Of a stretch of 64,000 nucleotides of DNA, positions 31,901 to 42,568 are shown one piece after another (positions within the stretch are counted from its first letter, which is position 1; each line of letters starts with the position of its first letter). A program made the position numbers and the translations under genes. The stretch comes from Acanthochromis polyacanthus. Lineage: Eukaryota > Chordata > Actinopteri > Pomacentridae. The stretch covers positions 10,966,995 through 11,030,994 of the forward strand of contig NC_067132.1 in assembly GCF_021347895.1 (NCBI RefSeq). The letters are read 5' to 3'. The notes below the pieces were generated by a model. That model was not told the DNA's origin. It worked only from the letters and a program-made list of their open reading frames with translations, and ran no database searches.

Positions 31901-33459
31901 ATTCAACTCAAAACAATAATAATAATAATTTAAGATTGTTTGACTTAACATTTAAGATGCATTGTCCTAAAACAAGTCCCTCTATCTTGCTGAAATGTCA
32001 CTTGTTAAGTGGATTTATCTAAAATTAAGTGGGATGAAACATTCTGACTGAAAATAAAACAAAATTTTTGCAGTGTATATTTTGAGATAGCGTATGATAC
32101 ATTTCTAATTTAATAATTTTAAATAAGAACAAGAAAGCTAAAATAAGACTAGAATAGAAAAGTTAGAAGTCATACTGGCAATTATTCAAAGAGAAAGTAA
32201 TATTGCACATGATAATGAAACACTACACACAATCCTGAAGCTGACACTGGGTAGAAGCATCGTCCATAATACTGAGCTGCTCTCAGATTAATGGGCTCAA
32301 ATTGGCAGCTTTCCTGGGTGATGCCCACACTTCTGCTTAACATGTGTCCCTAATGTTCAAACAGTCTAATTCCAATGGACAGAAGGTGTTCAGTGCTTGA
32401 CATTTATCTTAGCTGTGCACAACTTAAAGACAAATGAAATGTAGAGCTAATACAGTTTCATATTTATTTGTCATATCATCATTACAATAAACAACATTAT
32501 TGCTGTTTTCAATTGAACCATGCAGGCCTACTAGCAGCTGTGTGATCCCAACATACTGGCATTTACAAGTTAAAATGTTTGCTCTTTTCAACATATTGCC
32601 ACCATTTTGCGAACTAAACACTAAGTCAGTAGGGCTCATCTTCTCGGTACCCAAACAGCTGTTGGGAGATTTCTGGACAATCCATCCAGTAGTTGTTGAG
32701 ATATTTCACTCTGTCATGGACCAACCAACACACGGCTAAAAAGCAGACACACTGCAGTTGTGGGTTTGTATTTTTAGTTCAAGTTATTGTCTCCTCTCCC
32801 TTCCAGGTGCTTCGCTTTTGCTGAGCTGCCGTGGTATCAGCGCAAGGTTGCGGCTGTAATTTTTGCTTCACCGCCTACATCCACGTACGAGGAGGTAAGA
32901 ACTGCTCTGTCTGTCCTTTGTCTTCATGCCGACGGCACAGTAACGGCTTTTGTTTGGTGGTTTGACTTGAAGAGAGAGCAATTTTTGAATCAGTGATCTT
33001 TTTCTTTGTCGTTCAGGCTCTGGACTTCTTCCTGAAAGCTGAGGAAGGTAAAACACTGCATATAATAAAGTCACTGAGGCGGCTACTGAACAACTCCTGC
33101 TGGCTCAAATTCTTTGCAAAATCAGGGCCGCACTGTGTTGAAAACAGCTTGAACACTTTTTCTGTCCGTTTGAATTTTTCTCAGTTGATCCAAACTTCTA
33201 CAGCAAGAATTTGCTGATGCTTGGGAAGACATACCTCGGCATGAAAGACAAGGAGAAAGCGCTGCTGTGGCTAACCAAAGCTAAAGAGTACCCCGCTCAC
33301 ACACTGGAAGACAAAGAGGTACAGACACACAGACGACATGTAATATATTCAACTGTACACTGATGTTAATTCTGCTGCGTTAATAGTAATCTTCATTGTT
33401 TGTTTGCTCCTCTGCAGGTGCATAAAGAGGCTGTGGACCTCTTGAAGAAGCTTGGATAA
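25906..33459 (+). CDS. rmdn1: Regulator of microtubule dynamics protein 1, complete
   Basis: Ten exons join in phase: 25906-26019, 26496-26601, 27639-27723, 28013-28172, 28594-28683, 28772-28827, 32807-32894, 33017-33047, 33185-33318, 33418-33459, giving 301 aa (the human protein is about 314). The family (formerly FAM82B) is TPR-like and associates with microtubules and spindle poles. Visible landmarks are 'VELLEQADYLYSCAETEKLY' near residue 75, 'EFLWRLARASRDLS' near 107, 'WYAICLSDVGDYEG' near 156, 'KAIKLNPKDATSLHILGYW' near 186, 'FAELPWYQRKVA' near 208, then 'VDPNFYSKNLLMLGKTYLG', and a short end KKLG. The N-terminus is basic and Arg-rich and is followed by a hydrophobic stretch in exon 2 (AAFFLGFPTLTCLG), as in the mammalian protein. 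It is divergent from cpne3. Introns 2 and 6 carry mobile elements. Confidence 0.94.
26619..26977 (-). mobile_element. tRNA-type SINE in rmdn1 intron 2
   Basis: A 12-bp perfect duplication CTGTGGCACACA flanks it (26607-26618 and 26978-26989). On the minus strand the head has 'agtggttagcac' (A box-like) and 'ggttcaaatcc' (B box-like); the tail is rich in 'ggatgg'. Similar copies are at 47059-47395 and 50566-50933. It begins 18 bp after the splice donor of exon 2. Confidence 0.8.
27120..27370 (-). repeat. Possible minisatellite-related units in rmdn1 intron 2
   Basis: On the minus strand, sequences such as 'aagattaagaccctgcag' and 'ttaagatctgtatt' resemble units of the 5725-6788 array. The match is loose and judged by eye only. 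Confidence 0.35.
29371..30319. mobile_element. MITE with 'cactg...cagtg' ends, copy 1 (rmdn1 intron 6)
   Basis: The left end is 'tacactggaaaaatgaccct' and the right end 'gagtttttgcagtgta'. Internal sequence such as 'aacttatttcaaggaacttt' and 'ttaaaattagctgggaaaac' is shared with the copy at 31055-32077. A TTAA hairpin MITE is inserted inside (29592-30133). Confidence 0.75.
29592..30133. mobile_element. Palindromic TTAA MITE, copy 1
   Basis: It is bounded by TTAA on both sides, with ends TTAACCCTCCTGTTGTCC and 'ggacaacacaagggttaa'. Near the centre 'aagaacattcacatgaaaat' pairs with 'atttttatgtgaatgttctt' to form a long hairpin. TTAA target use fits piggyBac-like or Kolobok-like mobilisation. 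Non-coding. Confidence 0.8.
31055..32077. mobile_element. MITE with 'cactg...cagtg' ends, copy 2 (rmdn1 intron 6)
   Basis: Same family and orientation as 29371-30319. It keeps a segment (31280-31360) that is not found before the insertion point of copy 1. Confidence 0.75.
31366..31876. mobile_element. Palindromic TTAA MITE, copy 2
   Basis: Ends are TTAACCCTCCTGTTGTCC and 'agacaacatgagggttaa', with a central hairpin ('aaatccagtgaaattcactg' region). It lies at a different point of the host MITE than copy 1 does, so the two insertions are independent. Confidence 0.8.
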
Positions 33460-33626
33460 AGCTCCCATTCCCACTGAGAGGAACATGACGCCTGTTAGGA
33501 CTTACAGACTGTTAACTGCTGCTAACACATTCTTTTTTTTTGTTAAGATTTTGTCATTAATTATTAATAATACTGTTAAATGGTCAGTGGCTTTGCACAC
33601 AAACATCACTCATGCCTTCAGGAGAT

Positions 33627-33632
33627 AATAAA
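33627..33632 (+). terminator. rmdn1 poly(A) signal
   Basis: AATAAA about 170 bp after the rmdn1 stop codon, in a sequence context expected for a short 3' untranslated region. Confidence 0.65.
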
Positions 33633-33689
33633 ACAAGGTCTGATCATCCAGCTTAAAGTTAGTGTGCAACTTTTTATATTTGAGGAGAT

Positions 33690-33935
33690 ACAGACGGGTC
33701 CATAAGTATTTGGACAGCGACCTGTGTTCAGCACCACCATGATGGATTTGAACTGAAGCAATCAAGATGTGACTGAAATGAAAACCTTCAGCTTTATTTA
33801 ATTGCTGCCGTTTTTTAGCAAAAGTGTTTTGGACATCTTACACGTGTGCAGAAAGGCCCAATTAGACTTTGCTGGAGAACTTTTAATAAAAAAAAAATGT
33901 CTGACCTGTTATGGAAGTGTGTGTAAACTTTTGTT
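33690..33935 (+). mobile_element. Tc1-like terminal fragment
   Basis: It starts 'cgggtccataagtatttgga', a terminal repeat type of fish Tc1 elements. It continues with a degenerate stretch ('acctgttatggaagtgtgtg') and has no transposase. Confidence 0.5.
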
Positions 33936-34299
33936 CACTACTGTATGTGGAAATGAAACCCTTATGTAGAGTTTTCCCTTCAGGTTCTGGGGAAAATATC
34001 TGCATATTTGAGGTTTGTCTGATTGATTATTTACACACCTTGTTCTTAGTCAAAATGATCAACAACACGACAACTCCACAATCCTGTATTTGTGCTTTTG
34101 CAAATTGTACATTTTTAACTGTAAAAATTAAATAAAGCTACACCATTTATCAGAGCCAGAAACTGTAAAAGAAGAGAAGATCATGAGGTTTTTTTTAACT
34201 TCACAAAAGTCCCTGAATGAAATGTGATGTGCAGCTTCATCAGGATGTTCATCAAATCAAAGCATCAGTTCAGTATTTTCAGTCATTTCAGTAAACGTA

Positions 34300-35180
34300 G
34301 CAGCATTTGGATGCACTTGTCTGCATGCAAGGTAGAGTGCTATTTAACATTTGTCAAAAAAACGTCTCTTTCAAGTCCAGGTCAGTATATAAAGCTGTAA
34401 GCAGCATTGGACAGGTCCTCGCATCCTTGCTGGTCAGCAAATCCGAACATGTCCACCAGTTGGCGCTGCGACTGAGAGTGTATTTTGACCTATAGCCTGT
34501 TTGATGGCAATCAATCGAAACCGTCCACCAGATGGCACTATCACTGTGAATGTATATCAGCCTAGGTCTGTTATAAGGGCAGGACTGTGATCACACGTGA
34601 AGTTTGAGACAGATTGGAGCATGTGCAGGCCACTTACACAGCATTTCCTGTGTCGTGGCAAATTGTCGAAATTCTGGGAGTCGCCATTTCCACGTCCTCA
34701 GACTTTTGTGGGGCATTTTGATAACTTTTGATCACCCATGCCTGCTGTACATCCTGGCAAATTTGAGTTCTGTTGGGATTACCTTGTTAGAGTTCATAGC
34801 TTTTGAAAATGTGCAAAAATTGGTCCAAAATCGTCCAAAGTGTGTCACTTAATTCAAAATGGCTGACTTCTTTTTGTGTTTTAGGTATAGGTGTCAGTTA
34901 CATTTTTGTGTCGTGACAAGTTACATAAGTCTACCAAATTTCATACCTGTAGGTGACATGTCCTGGTTGTAGAGCCTGTTTGAAATCTTCCAGGTGGCGA
35001 TATTGAACCTTTTTGGCTCATACCTACGCCAGTTCTATAAAATATCAAATGTTTTGCCGTCCTAATGCGTAAGCAAATTTTCATGCGTTTCAAGTATTTT
35101 TAGGCTTTCAAAATTGCTATAAAAAATGAGAAAAAATACAAAAGAAGAAACCGATGGGTTGGTACTCGGACCCTAACAAT
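34300..35180. repeat. Unclassified interspersed repeat
   Basis: The sequence contains 'accagttggcgctgcgactg' and 'accagatggcactatcactg', two diverged copies of one motif about 75 bp apart. The style ('ggcgct.tgactgagagtg') recurs in fish genomes. No coding potential was seen. Confidence 0.4.
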
Positions 35181-35561
35181 AACAATGTACGCCACACAAG
35201 AATATTTTAACAATAAAAAAAGTATGAAAATAATAAGAAAAATATATATTTGTAAAAAAATATGTGACCCATTTACTCCTCACAAAATGCTTTTGTTCAG
35301 TAAGGTTAGATGACCCACTGTGCAAGGAAGGCGACTGTTCCAGTGCTTCAGACCATCAGGAGCCCATGAGACCCTCAGCTCCACTGTAGTACTGTGGTGC
35401 ACTGCATCTTGTGTAGGAATAGACCTTTTTCCGAAATGTCATCATCGAACGTCACTGCCGGTCACCGCCTCTAGCAACGCGATACCGCCATTTCAAGGGG
35501 GGTATGCTATTGCCTTGACGACCAGTACTTTCCCACCCGATTTTAACGACCAAAAGCAGAT

Positions 35562-35760
35562 GTGCCCAAAACCTGCGCTGTTTTTGGCTGTAGTTCTCAC
35601 TCATGGAGCAACAAGAACATTTCCTTTTACAGAATTCCGATGGGAAAGGGCCAGAAAAGGACTTTATGGCTCAAAGCATTGAGGCGGATGAACAACGATG
35701 GAACCACATGGAGCCCACAGTCAAAATGGTCCTATGTTTGCAGTCAGCATTTCGTCAATG
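35562..35760 (+). CDS. THAP-type zinc finger, single exon fragment
   Basis: The frame reads 'PKTCAVFGCSSHSW', then 'NISFYRIP', 'WLKALRR' and 'WSYVCSQHFVNG', ending at a good donor (gtatgttg). This is the C2CH pattern of THAP domains, which bind DNA and are used by P-element- and Kolobok-type transposases. The expected initiator before PKTC is GTG, not ATG, which may mark decay. The C-terminal AVPTIF-type box would be in a later exon that I could not find. Confidence 0.7.
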
Positions 35761-36249
35761 GTATGTTGTGTTTCATGAAATTATTACCCCTTAACTGATT
35801 TTCTGAAATTATTAATTAATAAGCTTGATGTCTATAATTATCTGAAATGTTGAGGGCTAGCTACTTAGCTTAGGCTAGTGCTAGCTGTGCTTCCCACAAA
35901 AAGTCAGGGGTCTTTCTACTCACACTGCTATTTTTAAACCTTCTCTCCTCCCTTTCGTTCTGCTAACTACTATGCTGTAATCAGCAGCATTGTCCTCATT
36001 ATTGTTAGCACCTCATACCCTTGGGCCTAGGGTGGGTAGAGCTCATTTACAGGTATCTGACTCTTAGTTTTGATAATGCACATCTAACTAATATACATAC
36101 ACTACTTCCACTTAAAATTAAAAGGTGTAATGCTCACCCCATTAGCTTAACATTAGCTTAGCATAGCGGAGCTGGTGTAGCCGTATCTTACAAGGCATTT
36201 ATCATTCTGACATTGACCTGTATGCACAAAAACATAAATATAAGCATAC

Positions 36250-36495
36250 CTCAAAGAAAACGTATGAGTCCAGGCTTTTATAAGTCTTCATCTTCTCCAT
36301 TGTGTGGATGCCTGGGCTGTTGATAAGGTACTCGTAAATGGCGAACCATTGAAGATCTGGACACGTAGTAGGGTCATTTTCCCATGATCCCAGTGCAATT
36401 TGGTACGGACATGACTGCAAACCAACCAGTTCTAATTTTTCTTTATACCGTAGCTTGGCTTTTGGCTCAAGATTTCCAAAATAATCACCAGACAT
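36250..36495 (-). CDS. Transposon-associated ORF exon, convergent to THAP exon
   Basis: It starts MSGDYFGNLEPKAKLRYKEK, with 'SWENDPTTCPDLQWF', 'IYEYLINSPG' and 'MKTYKSLDSYVFFE', ending at a donor (gtatgc). I recall similar N-terminal regions in uncharacterised fish proteins that continue into a YqaJ-like nuclease domain, but that domain is not present here. Function is unknown. It lies inside the putative element at 35420-36645. Confidence 0.5.
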
Positions 36496-36645
36496 TTTTC
36501 TCCGGGTCAAAACCGCGTGGTTTCGGCGGTCAAATCGCGGTTTCTAAGGACTTTGTGTCCCCCTCTTTTAATGGCAGTGTGCATTGCTAAGGAAGGTGTG
36601 GTCACGTGTCCCAGATTCTGATGTCATTGCGAAAAGTTTACTGCA

Positions 36646-37270
36646 AGTTTACAGAGTTGCTTTTTGCAAGTCCATGTGCTAAAAATAACTTGAGCAGTTG
36701 TATTTTTCTGTAACCAAGCATGCATAATCCTAAATTGTGTTTAAATTGTTATCACAAAAAACGGGGACACAGTAGACATGTATTGCTAGTAAGGTTGTGA
36801 ATCACTGGTAATAATTGAAACCATCACAAATGCTGGTTGGTAAAGGGAGCTCTGGACAGCTCTGGGCAAAATAAAGCAAAGCTGCCATGTGTTTCGCTGT
36901 ACTTTAAGTATACATAAAGGTACCATACTGAATACACAGTGCAAAATGAGCAGGACAAACATTTTGCCCCGGGGATTTATCTAGCCAAGAGAAACCCCAT
37001 AAAACAAGATAGTGTAATAATCAATGGTTATTATTTAGTTACTATATTAGTTATTATTTGATACTTACTCATATTGCTATACCACTAGCCGAGACATTAA
37101 ATTAAGTATTAAGTAATCTATGCAGAAGTGAAACTGTTAACTTATCACGCTTAACACATAATTTATGTTGCAACCAACTGGAAACAATTTGGAAGACCTT
37201 AAAAACACACCAGAGACCTCCAGATTTATGTCACTTCTTCAGAAAACTGCCTTCATGAAACAGTTGGCGT
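36646..37270. other. Intergenic DNA, nothing recognised
   Basis: A+T-rich sequence between two mobile elements. No exon, tandem repeat or structured motif was noticed. Confidence 0.5.
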
Positions 37271-38129
37271 GAAGTTGTCACGGCTGGCGTGTTGAACCCA
37301 AGCAGCAGGCACAGACGAAAGGGTGAATTAATAATGATTTAATGGAGTTCACAACATAGACCAACAGAAAACTCTTAATAAATAAAGCAGGAGGGAAAGA
37401 AGCCGAGGAGAATTAAACTAAACTAACAAAGGGCGGACCCGAGGGCCGATATAAAACAGAAACTAAATCAAAGGGGAAGGTGGCTTACGGGTGGTCCAGA
37501 GGATGTAAGATGGAGGAGGGCAGAGCTGACGGAGCTGGTGGGAGAGTGTGGCGATGGCTGGAACAGGCAAGATAGTCCGGTAGGGTGACTGTGTCTAGAA
37601 GTGGGGTGTAGAGAATACTTCCAGGGGAGAAAACAGAGTCGAGGATATGACGAGCTGGCGACGGTGAGCGGCGTATAGCAGGGTGGATGGATCAATAATA
37701 AGTACCCCTGACTGCAGCCCGCAGATCGGGGCGTGCCTCAACGTGGGCGGAGTTAAACGTTGAGCTCCGCCCACCTTGAACTAAATGTGGGCGGAGTTAA
37801 ACGTTTAACTCCGCCCGCATAGCGCAGTTGAACCGTTGAAGAAGAAGAAGACTGTATTAGAGAAGAAGAAGAAGTTTCCAAAATGGAAGTAAGCACGTTT
37901 ATCTTTTGTTTAAACGTTGCTGTTTTGCTATTTTGTGACAGACAAGGAAGGAAGTGATATTATTTTATCTCCAGTTGCATTATCTCCTTGCATTAGTTTC
38001 AGACTTACGTCAGACTTATTTATTTTGTCATGTGCTAAGTAGCAAGCCCATTAGAAAAGTGACGTTTAACAAAACATTTAAACGATGCCATTCCTTTTAG
38101 AATTAGACTGATTCAAAATATTCAGAATA

Positions 38130-38446
38130 ATCTACTGGAATTGGAGGAGAAGCTAGAGGCGTGGAGGTTTGCCCTGGAAAGGAGAGGAATGAAGGTTAGC
38201 CGCAGCAAGACGGAGTATCTGTGTGTGAATGAGAGGGACCCAAGTGGAAGAGTGAGGTTACAGGGAGAAGAGATCAAGAAGGTGGAGGATTTTCAGTACT
38301 TAGGGTCAACAGTCCAGAGCAATGGAGAGTGTGGAAAAGAGGTGAAGAAGCGTGTACAGGCAGGCTGGAACGGCTGGAGAAAAGTTTCAGGTGTGATGTA
38401 CGATAGAAGAGTTTCAGCTAAAATGAAAGGTTTACAAAACTATTAA
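38130..38446 (+). pseudogene. RTE reverse-transcriptase fragment
   Basis: The frame reads 'LEEKLEAWRFALERRGMKVS', 'KTEYLCVNE' and 'FQYLGSTVQSNGECGKEVKK', the post-catalytic reverse transcriptase region of RTE LINEs. It has neither the polymerase core nor the (GAA)n end, so it is a doubly truncated piece. It shares its last third with 8290-8390. Confidence 0.75.
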
Positions 38447-38493
38447 TTCAAATGGATTGGATAGTATAGTTCAATTATCTATCTCTGTTACAG

Positions 38494-40695
38494 AGAATAG
38501 AGCACGTGTTTGCTGCAAACAGCCACGTCATTGCCACATGGTTTCCACCATCATCCACAAACCCCATGGATCACCTGCTGGTAATTTGTTAAAAAGTTTT
38601 GCTTTTGTAGTGGAGTTTGAGCATTTCATATTCAGTTATTGATATCTTTTTACAGGACAATGCAGCCAGTCTCCAGTGGGTTCTGCTTCCAGTATTTGTA
38701 CCTGGACACTGGATACTCTGTAAATACATTTATATCTTCCTCTATTATGACCTTACACAACAAAGTTGCTCATTGCTGATTTAAATTTTTGGTATATTAA
38801 ATGCATGGGAGCTTTGTTAGTATTTCTGTAACATTCCATAATTTTATGTGTGTGGTTATATTTGAACACATTTAACAGATACTGAGGCCACAGGCTACAG
38901 AGATTTTCTTTCTAGATCCCCTCTGTGGCAGCGGCTGGAGAGATGAGAGTAGAGTCCATCTAGTCAGGTTTTTAGGACACCTTCCAAGATCCTTCCTGGA
39001 CAGTGGTAGTTCTGTTTTAAACCACTTGTCCTTTGTTTGTTTAATAAATGCTTCTGTTTTTATTTGAATGCATTAAGATGTTCCAAACAAACAAAAACAA
39101 ACAACAAAAGTGAGTGTTTGCGAGGGATAGAAGTAATTGTTACCTTATTCTTATTTATTTTTACATTATTCTACGCATATGGAAACAGAACCATATGTTT
39201 TGTTTGTTTAAGCCCATTACAAAAACGTTTGATTTGAAGTTCCAGCCTCTTCCAACTTTGTTCCAAGTGTTGCTTTAAAATGGTTTATTGTACTTTTATT
39301 TACTCTTTGACCAGGCACATTGCTCACAGCCTATCTCCTGGCCCTTGGAGGCAGCTTGGTGTGAATGATGTTCAGGTGAGACATTACTACATTGCATTTG
39401 CTAACATTTGCTATTTCCTTTCCATTCTTTTATTAAAACACTGCAAAGATGCTCCACCAACTGTGGCGTATTTGTTTTGATGGTAAGAACTACTCAGTAT
39501 GTTATATGGATGACATCTATAAAATGTTTTTTCTGCATTTAAAACACACTCTTTGTATTGAAAAACTGTATCCTGACAGAATGTGCATGATATTATATTA
39601 ACCAGTATCTCTGTACATTGTAATGGGGGCCAGTTGTGATTTCAGTGAGGTTTTGTGCAAATTGTGACACGTTATGCTTGACTGTAGCGATGAAGGTATT
39701 ATTTTTGGAAACATATTTTAATCTTCTGCATTTCCTTCTTCACAGGAAAACATGCTGCAGATTAGAAGATGGTGGTGTCTTGTTCTCCTGCAGAACTTCC
39801 CCATACCGTAAGTGCCCTCAGTATCACACTTTTAAACCAGATTCTTTTAAATCACGTTTTACTGCATTCACTGTCATCTGACCTGCATGAATGTTTTCAT
39901 TGTGAATGTTTGTTGTCATTAAATCACCACGATCTAAAGAAGAGAGATTGCAGCAAAGAAAAAGGCAACGAGAGCAGAAAAAACTACAGGTGAGAGGTCA
40001 TGTGATAAATTGGTATATAGTGAAACTATTGCTCAAAGACTGATCCCCGCCACTTATTTCAGGATGTGGCTGAAGTCCCCCTGAAAATGTTTAGGCTTTC
40101 AGAATCTGCCCCTGAAGCATCAGGTATTGTTCCAGCCAGCATTGTCTCACACATATCCATCGAGGTTGTTGAGGTTCCATGTCACAGAGCAGTCATTATT
40201 TCTCTGTGTACTTAAAATCAACCACTTAAATCTTGCATTTTCATTGTGCCTATATACACCACAATCTGTTTCCTTTCTAGATGAGGCTGAGAACAGGACT
40301 GGGAACAGGAAACGGGGTATATTGCCTGAGATGGGTAGTCTCATTTCAGTGTTTTCTGCAATCTCCGAGCCTTTACTTAAATAACTGTTTTCTTTATTTT
40401 TGTTTAGGAGAATCCTTTGGTCAGGGATGCAATGGCGGCAGCCCGGTGGTGTGGGACGAGAACTTTCAAGGGAAAAATTTCCCTTCCCCAAGTTGTCACC
40501 ATGGCCAAGGAGCAACGCGTGAGGGCAGTGGAACTCCTGTGTGACTGTGATGGCCAGGAAGAAGAGGAGACCGCTGATCTCAGAGAACCGTTCCTTTTTC
40601 TTTTTAGTCTGCAGGAAGACTATGAGACATTCTGTCAAGAAATCATTGACAGGAGAAACATGAAGGTGTTTTGTGCTTTTGACAGAAAAGAATAA
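38494..40695 (+). CDS. Ulp1/SENP-type cysteine protease exons (possibly decayed)
   Basis: Several exon-like segments with splice signals appear in order. 38494-38580 has 'FAANSHVIATWFPPSSTNP'. 38656-38719 has 'LQWVLLPVFVPGHWIL'. 38879-39005 has 'ATEIFFLDPLCGSGWRDE'. 39315-39375 has 'GPWRQLGVNDVQ'. 39449-39482 has 'STNCGVFVLM'. 39746-39807 has 'MLQIRRWWCLVLLQNF'. 40063-40123 and 40281-40316 follow, and the final exon from 40408 holds 'EQRVRAVELL' and 'DDYETFCQEI'-like sequence, ending at a TAA at 40693. His (38707), Asp (38915) and Cys (39462) match the catalytic triad of C48 peptidases, which cleave SUMO-like modifiers. Junction phases between the second to fifth segments do not join cleanly, so either splicing differs or the copy is degenerate. 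The last exon has two competing open frames. The family of the C-terminal part is not recognised. Confidence 0.6.
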
Positions 40696-40696
40696 A
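40691..40696 (+). terminator. Poly(A) signal overlapping the stop codon
   Basis: AATAAA contains the TAA stop (40693-40695) of the last protease-gene exon. This compact arrangement supports this frame as the real 3' end. Confidence 0.5.
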
Positions 40697-41226
40697 GTTG
40701 TGTTCAACGGTGCTGAAGCTTAATTCATTACATCTGACCCCTACAAATGTACATGGTTCGTGAGTTGTACAGACTCTGATATATTATGTCTGGCATAATC
40801 ATATACAGAAAGTCTCTATACAGAGATCAGAGATGATGTTTTTGTTTCAGTTATGTAGAATGAAGGCCAAGCTAAGAGCCCTCTTTGATTTTAGGAAAGA
40901 CATGTAGCATTGACTGTCAGTTCAGTCTTATATCCTTGAGTGGATTAGTGACACTTTAAGAAAGTCATTAGTGCAAAGTTTAGGAAATCTGTGTTATCAG
41001 CCAGGAATAACCATGTTCAGGTATCAATGGCACAGACATTGCTGCTGTCTCTGATCTCCTTTAATGTAGCTGATATAATTCAGTGTACAAAAAATCCAAA
41101 TGTGTCTATGTATGCTGTATATCACAAATTTCACTTCACTGTTTCAGTCCAGCTAGCCCTAGTTAGACAGGGTTTGAGTTAAAGAGAGTTGAACCCAAGT
41201 AAAAAGTTGTGTCGGCTATAGTATTA

Positions 41227-42078
41227 CAACTCCTGGCAAAAATGATGGAATCACCAGTCTGGGAGGACGCTCGTTCAGTTGTTTTAATTTGTAGTAAAAA
41301 AGCAGATCACAAACATGACAAAAAACTAAAGTCATTTTATTTTGCAACTTTATGACTGTAAGAAACACTAAAAGATATCAAGAGGAAAAGTTGTAGTAGT
41401 CAGTAACAATTACTTTTTTAGACCAAGCACAGGGATAAAATTATGGAATCAATTCTGAGGAAAAAATGATGGAATCACCCCATAAATTCTCATTCCCAAA
41501 ACTAGTTCCCATATCAGATTAAATCTGCTTGTTAGTCTGCAGTTTAAAAGGAGTGATCACACCTTGGAGAGATGTTGCACCAAGTGGATTGACATTAATC
41601 ATGACTCCAACATGAGAGATGTCAGCTGAAACAAAGGGGAGGATTATCAGACTTTTCAAAGAGGGTCAATCATCACGAATTGTTGGAGATATCCCACATT
41701 GGTTCTGCAAATGATCATCAAACTGACGTGGGACGAGAAAAATTGCAGCAGCAGCATCAAAACCAAGTTTATTTGGCCCAGCAGCAACAACCAAATCCAC
41801 AGTCTGCATGAGCAACAAGCTGGTTTGGTTGGAAATCAGCAAACTGGTGTGCTGCAGCAACAACTTCCAGTCACTCTTGGTCTAAAAAAGTGATTGTTAC
41901 TGACTACCACAATTTTTCCTCTTGATATCTTTTAGTGTTTCTTACAGCCAGAAAGTTGCAAATTAAAATGACTTTAGTTTTTTGTCATGTTTGTTATCTG
42001 CTTTTTTTCTAAAAAAAATTAAACAACTGAACGAAAGTCCTCCCAGACTGGTGATTCCATAATTTTTGCCAGGGGTTG
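41227..42078. mobile_element. Tc1-type element, non-autonomous, ~852 bp
   Basis: Ends 'caactcctggcaaaaatgat' and (reverse complement) 'caacccctggcaaaaattat' are inverted repeats that extend about 190 bp. TA lies at both borders. The middle holds a degenerate transposase scrap ('VPRQFDDHLQNQCGISPTI' on the minus strand). It is nested in the element at 37705-42429. Confidence 0.8.
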
Positions 42079-42568
42079 TATATGTTGTATTTGTGGGATT
42101 TGATACTACAAGAAAAATGTTTTCCCAAAGAACTACTTTTTGGCTCTAGACCTGATCCTGATATAAATAGTAATGCTGATATAAAATTAATCATGACAGT
42201 AAATCACATAAGATGCTCGGTTTCTAGGCCAGCATTTAGAAGCTGTATTGACGTTTGTGAATGTGCTATTTAGTCTCCGCCACCAGATGGTGACAATAAA
42301 TGAGTCAAGCTCAATGTGGGCGGAGCTCAACGTTTAACCCCGCCCACGTTTAGCTCAAGGTGGGCGGAGCTCAACGTTTAACTCCGCCCCCGTTGAGCCA
42401 CGCCCCGATCTGCGGGCTGCAGTCAGGGGCTTCTCGCGTTGGAGCTGCGGAGCAAGCCGGGCTTTATGGGGTGCTGATTGTCTATTAGTGCCGGCTGTGC
42501 ACTCAGCCCAGCTGCTCGTCATTGAATTGATGACCTGGCTTGCTGGAACTGGAGGGCGTGACAGAAGT

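Larger units (their letters stand above)
35420..36645. mobile_element. Probable DNA transposon with THAP exon
   Basis: The left end 'tagacctttttccgaaatgt' and the right end read in reverse ('aaacttttcgcaatgacatc') are imperfect inverted repeats. Inside are a THAP-domain exon on the plus strand and a second exon on the minus strand that faces it. No transposase catalytic domain was seen, so this is a partial or non-autonomous copy. The boundaries are approximate. Confidence 0.5.
37705..42429. mobile_element. Large TIR element carrying Ulp1-type protease exons
   Basis: Terminal inverted repeats of about 115 bp start CCCCTGACTGCAGCCCGCAG on both sides. Subterminal palindromic units 'gggcggagttaaacgttgag' occur in both arms. 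It is inserted in the solo LTR; I could not identify a target duplication. Inside are an RTE fragment (38130-38446), protease exons (38494-40695) and a Tc1-type MITE (41227-42078). The superfamily is not assigned. Confidence 0.75.
37276..42563 (-). mobile_element. Solo LTR split by a 4.7-kb TIR element
   Basis: Ends TGTCACGG and CGTGACA are flanked by a perfect GAAGT duplication (37271-37275 and 42564-42568). On the minus strand the right piece has 'gcaccccataaagcccgg' (TATA-like), and the left piece contains 'ccattaaatcattatt' near the end, as in the LTR at 17338-18288. The LTR itself is only about 560 bp; the remaining 4725 bp is an insertion. Confidence 0.75.

Noticed and set aside
40281..40544. 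Alternative frame GESFGQGCNGGS over the last protease exon
   Set aside because: Not fully excluded, but the other frame is longer and ends at a stop that overlaps a poly(A) signal.
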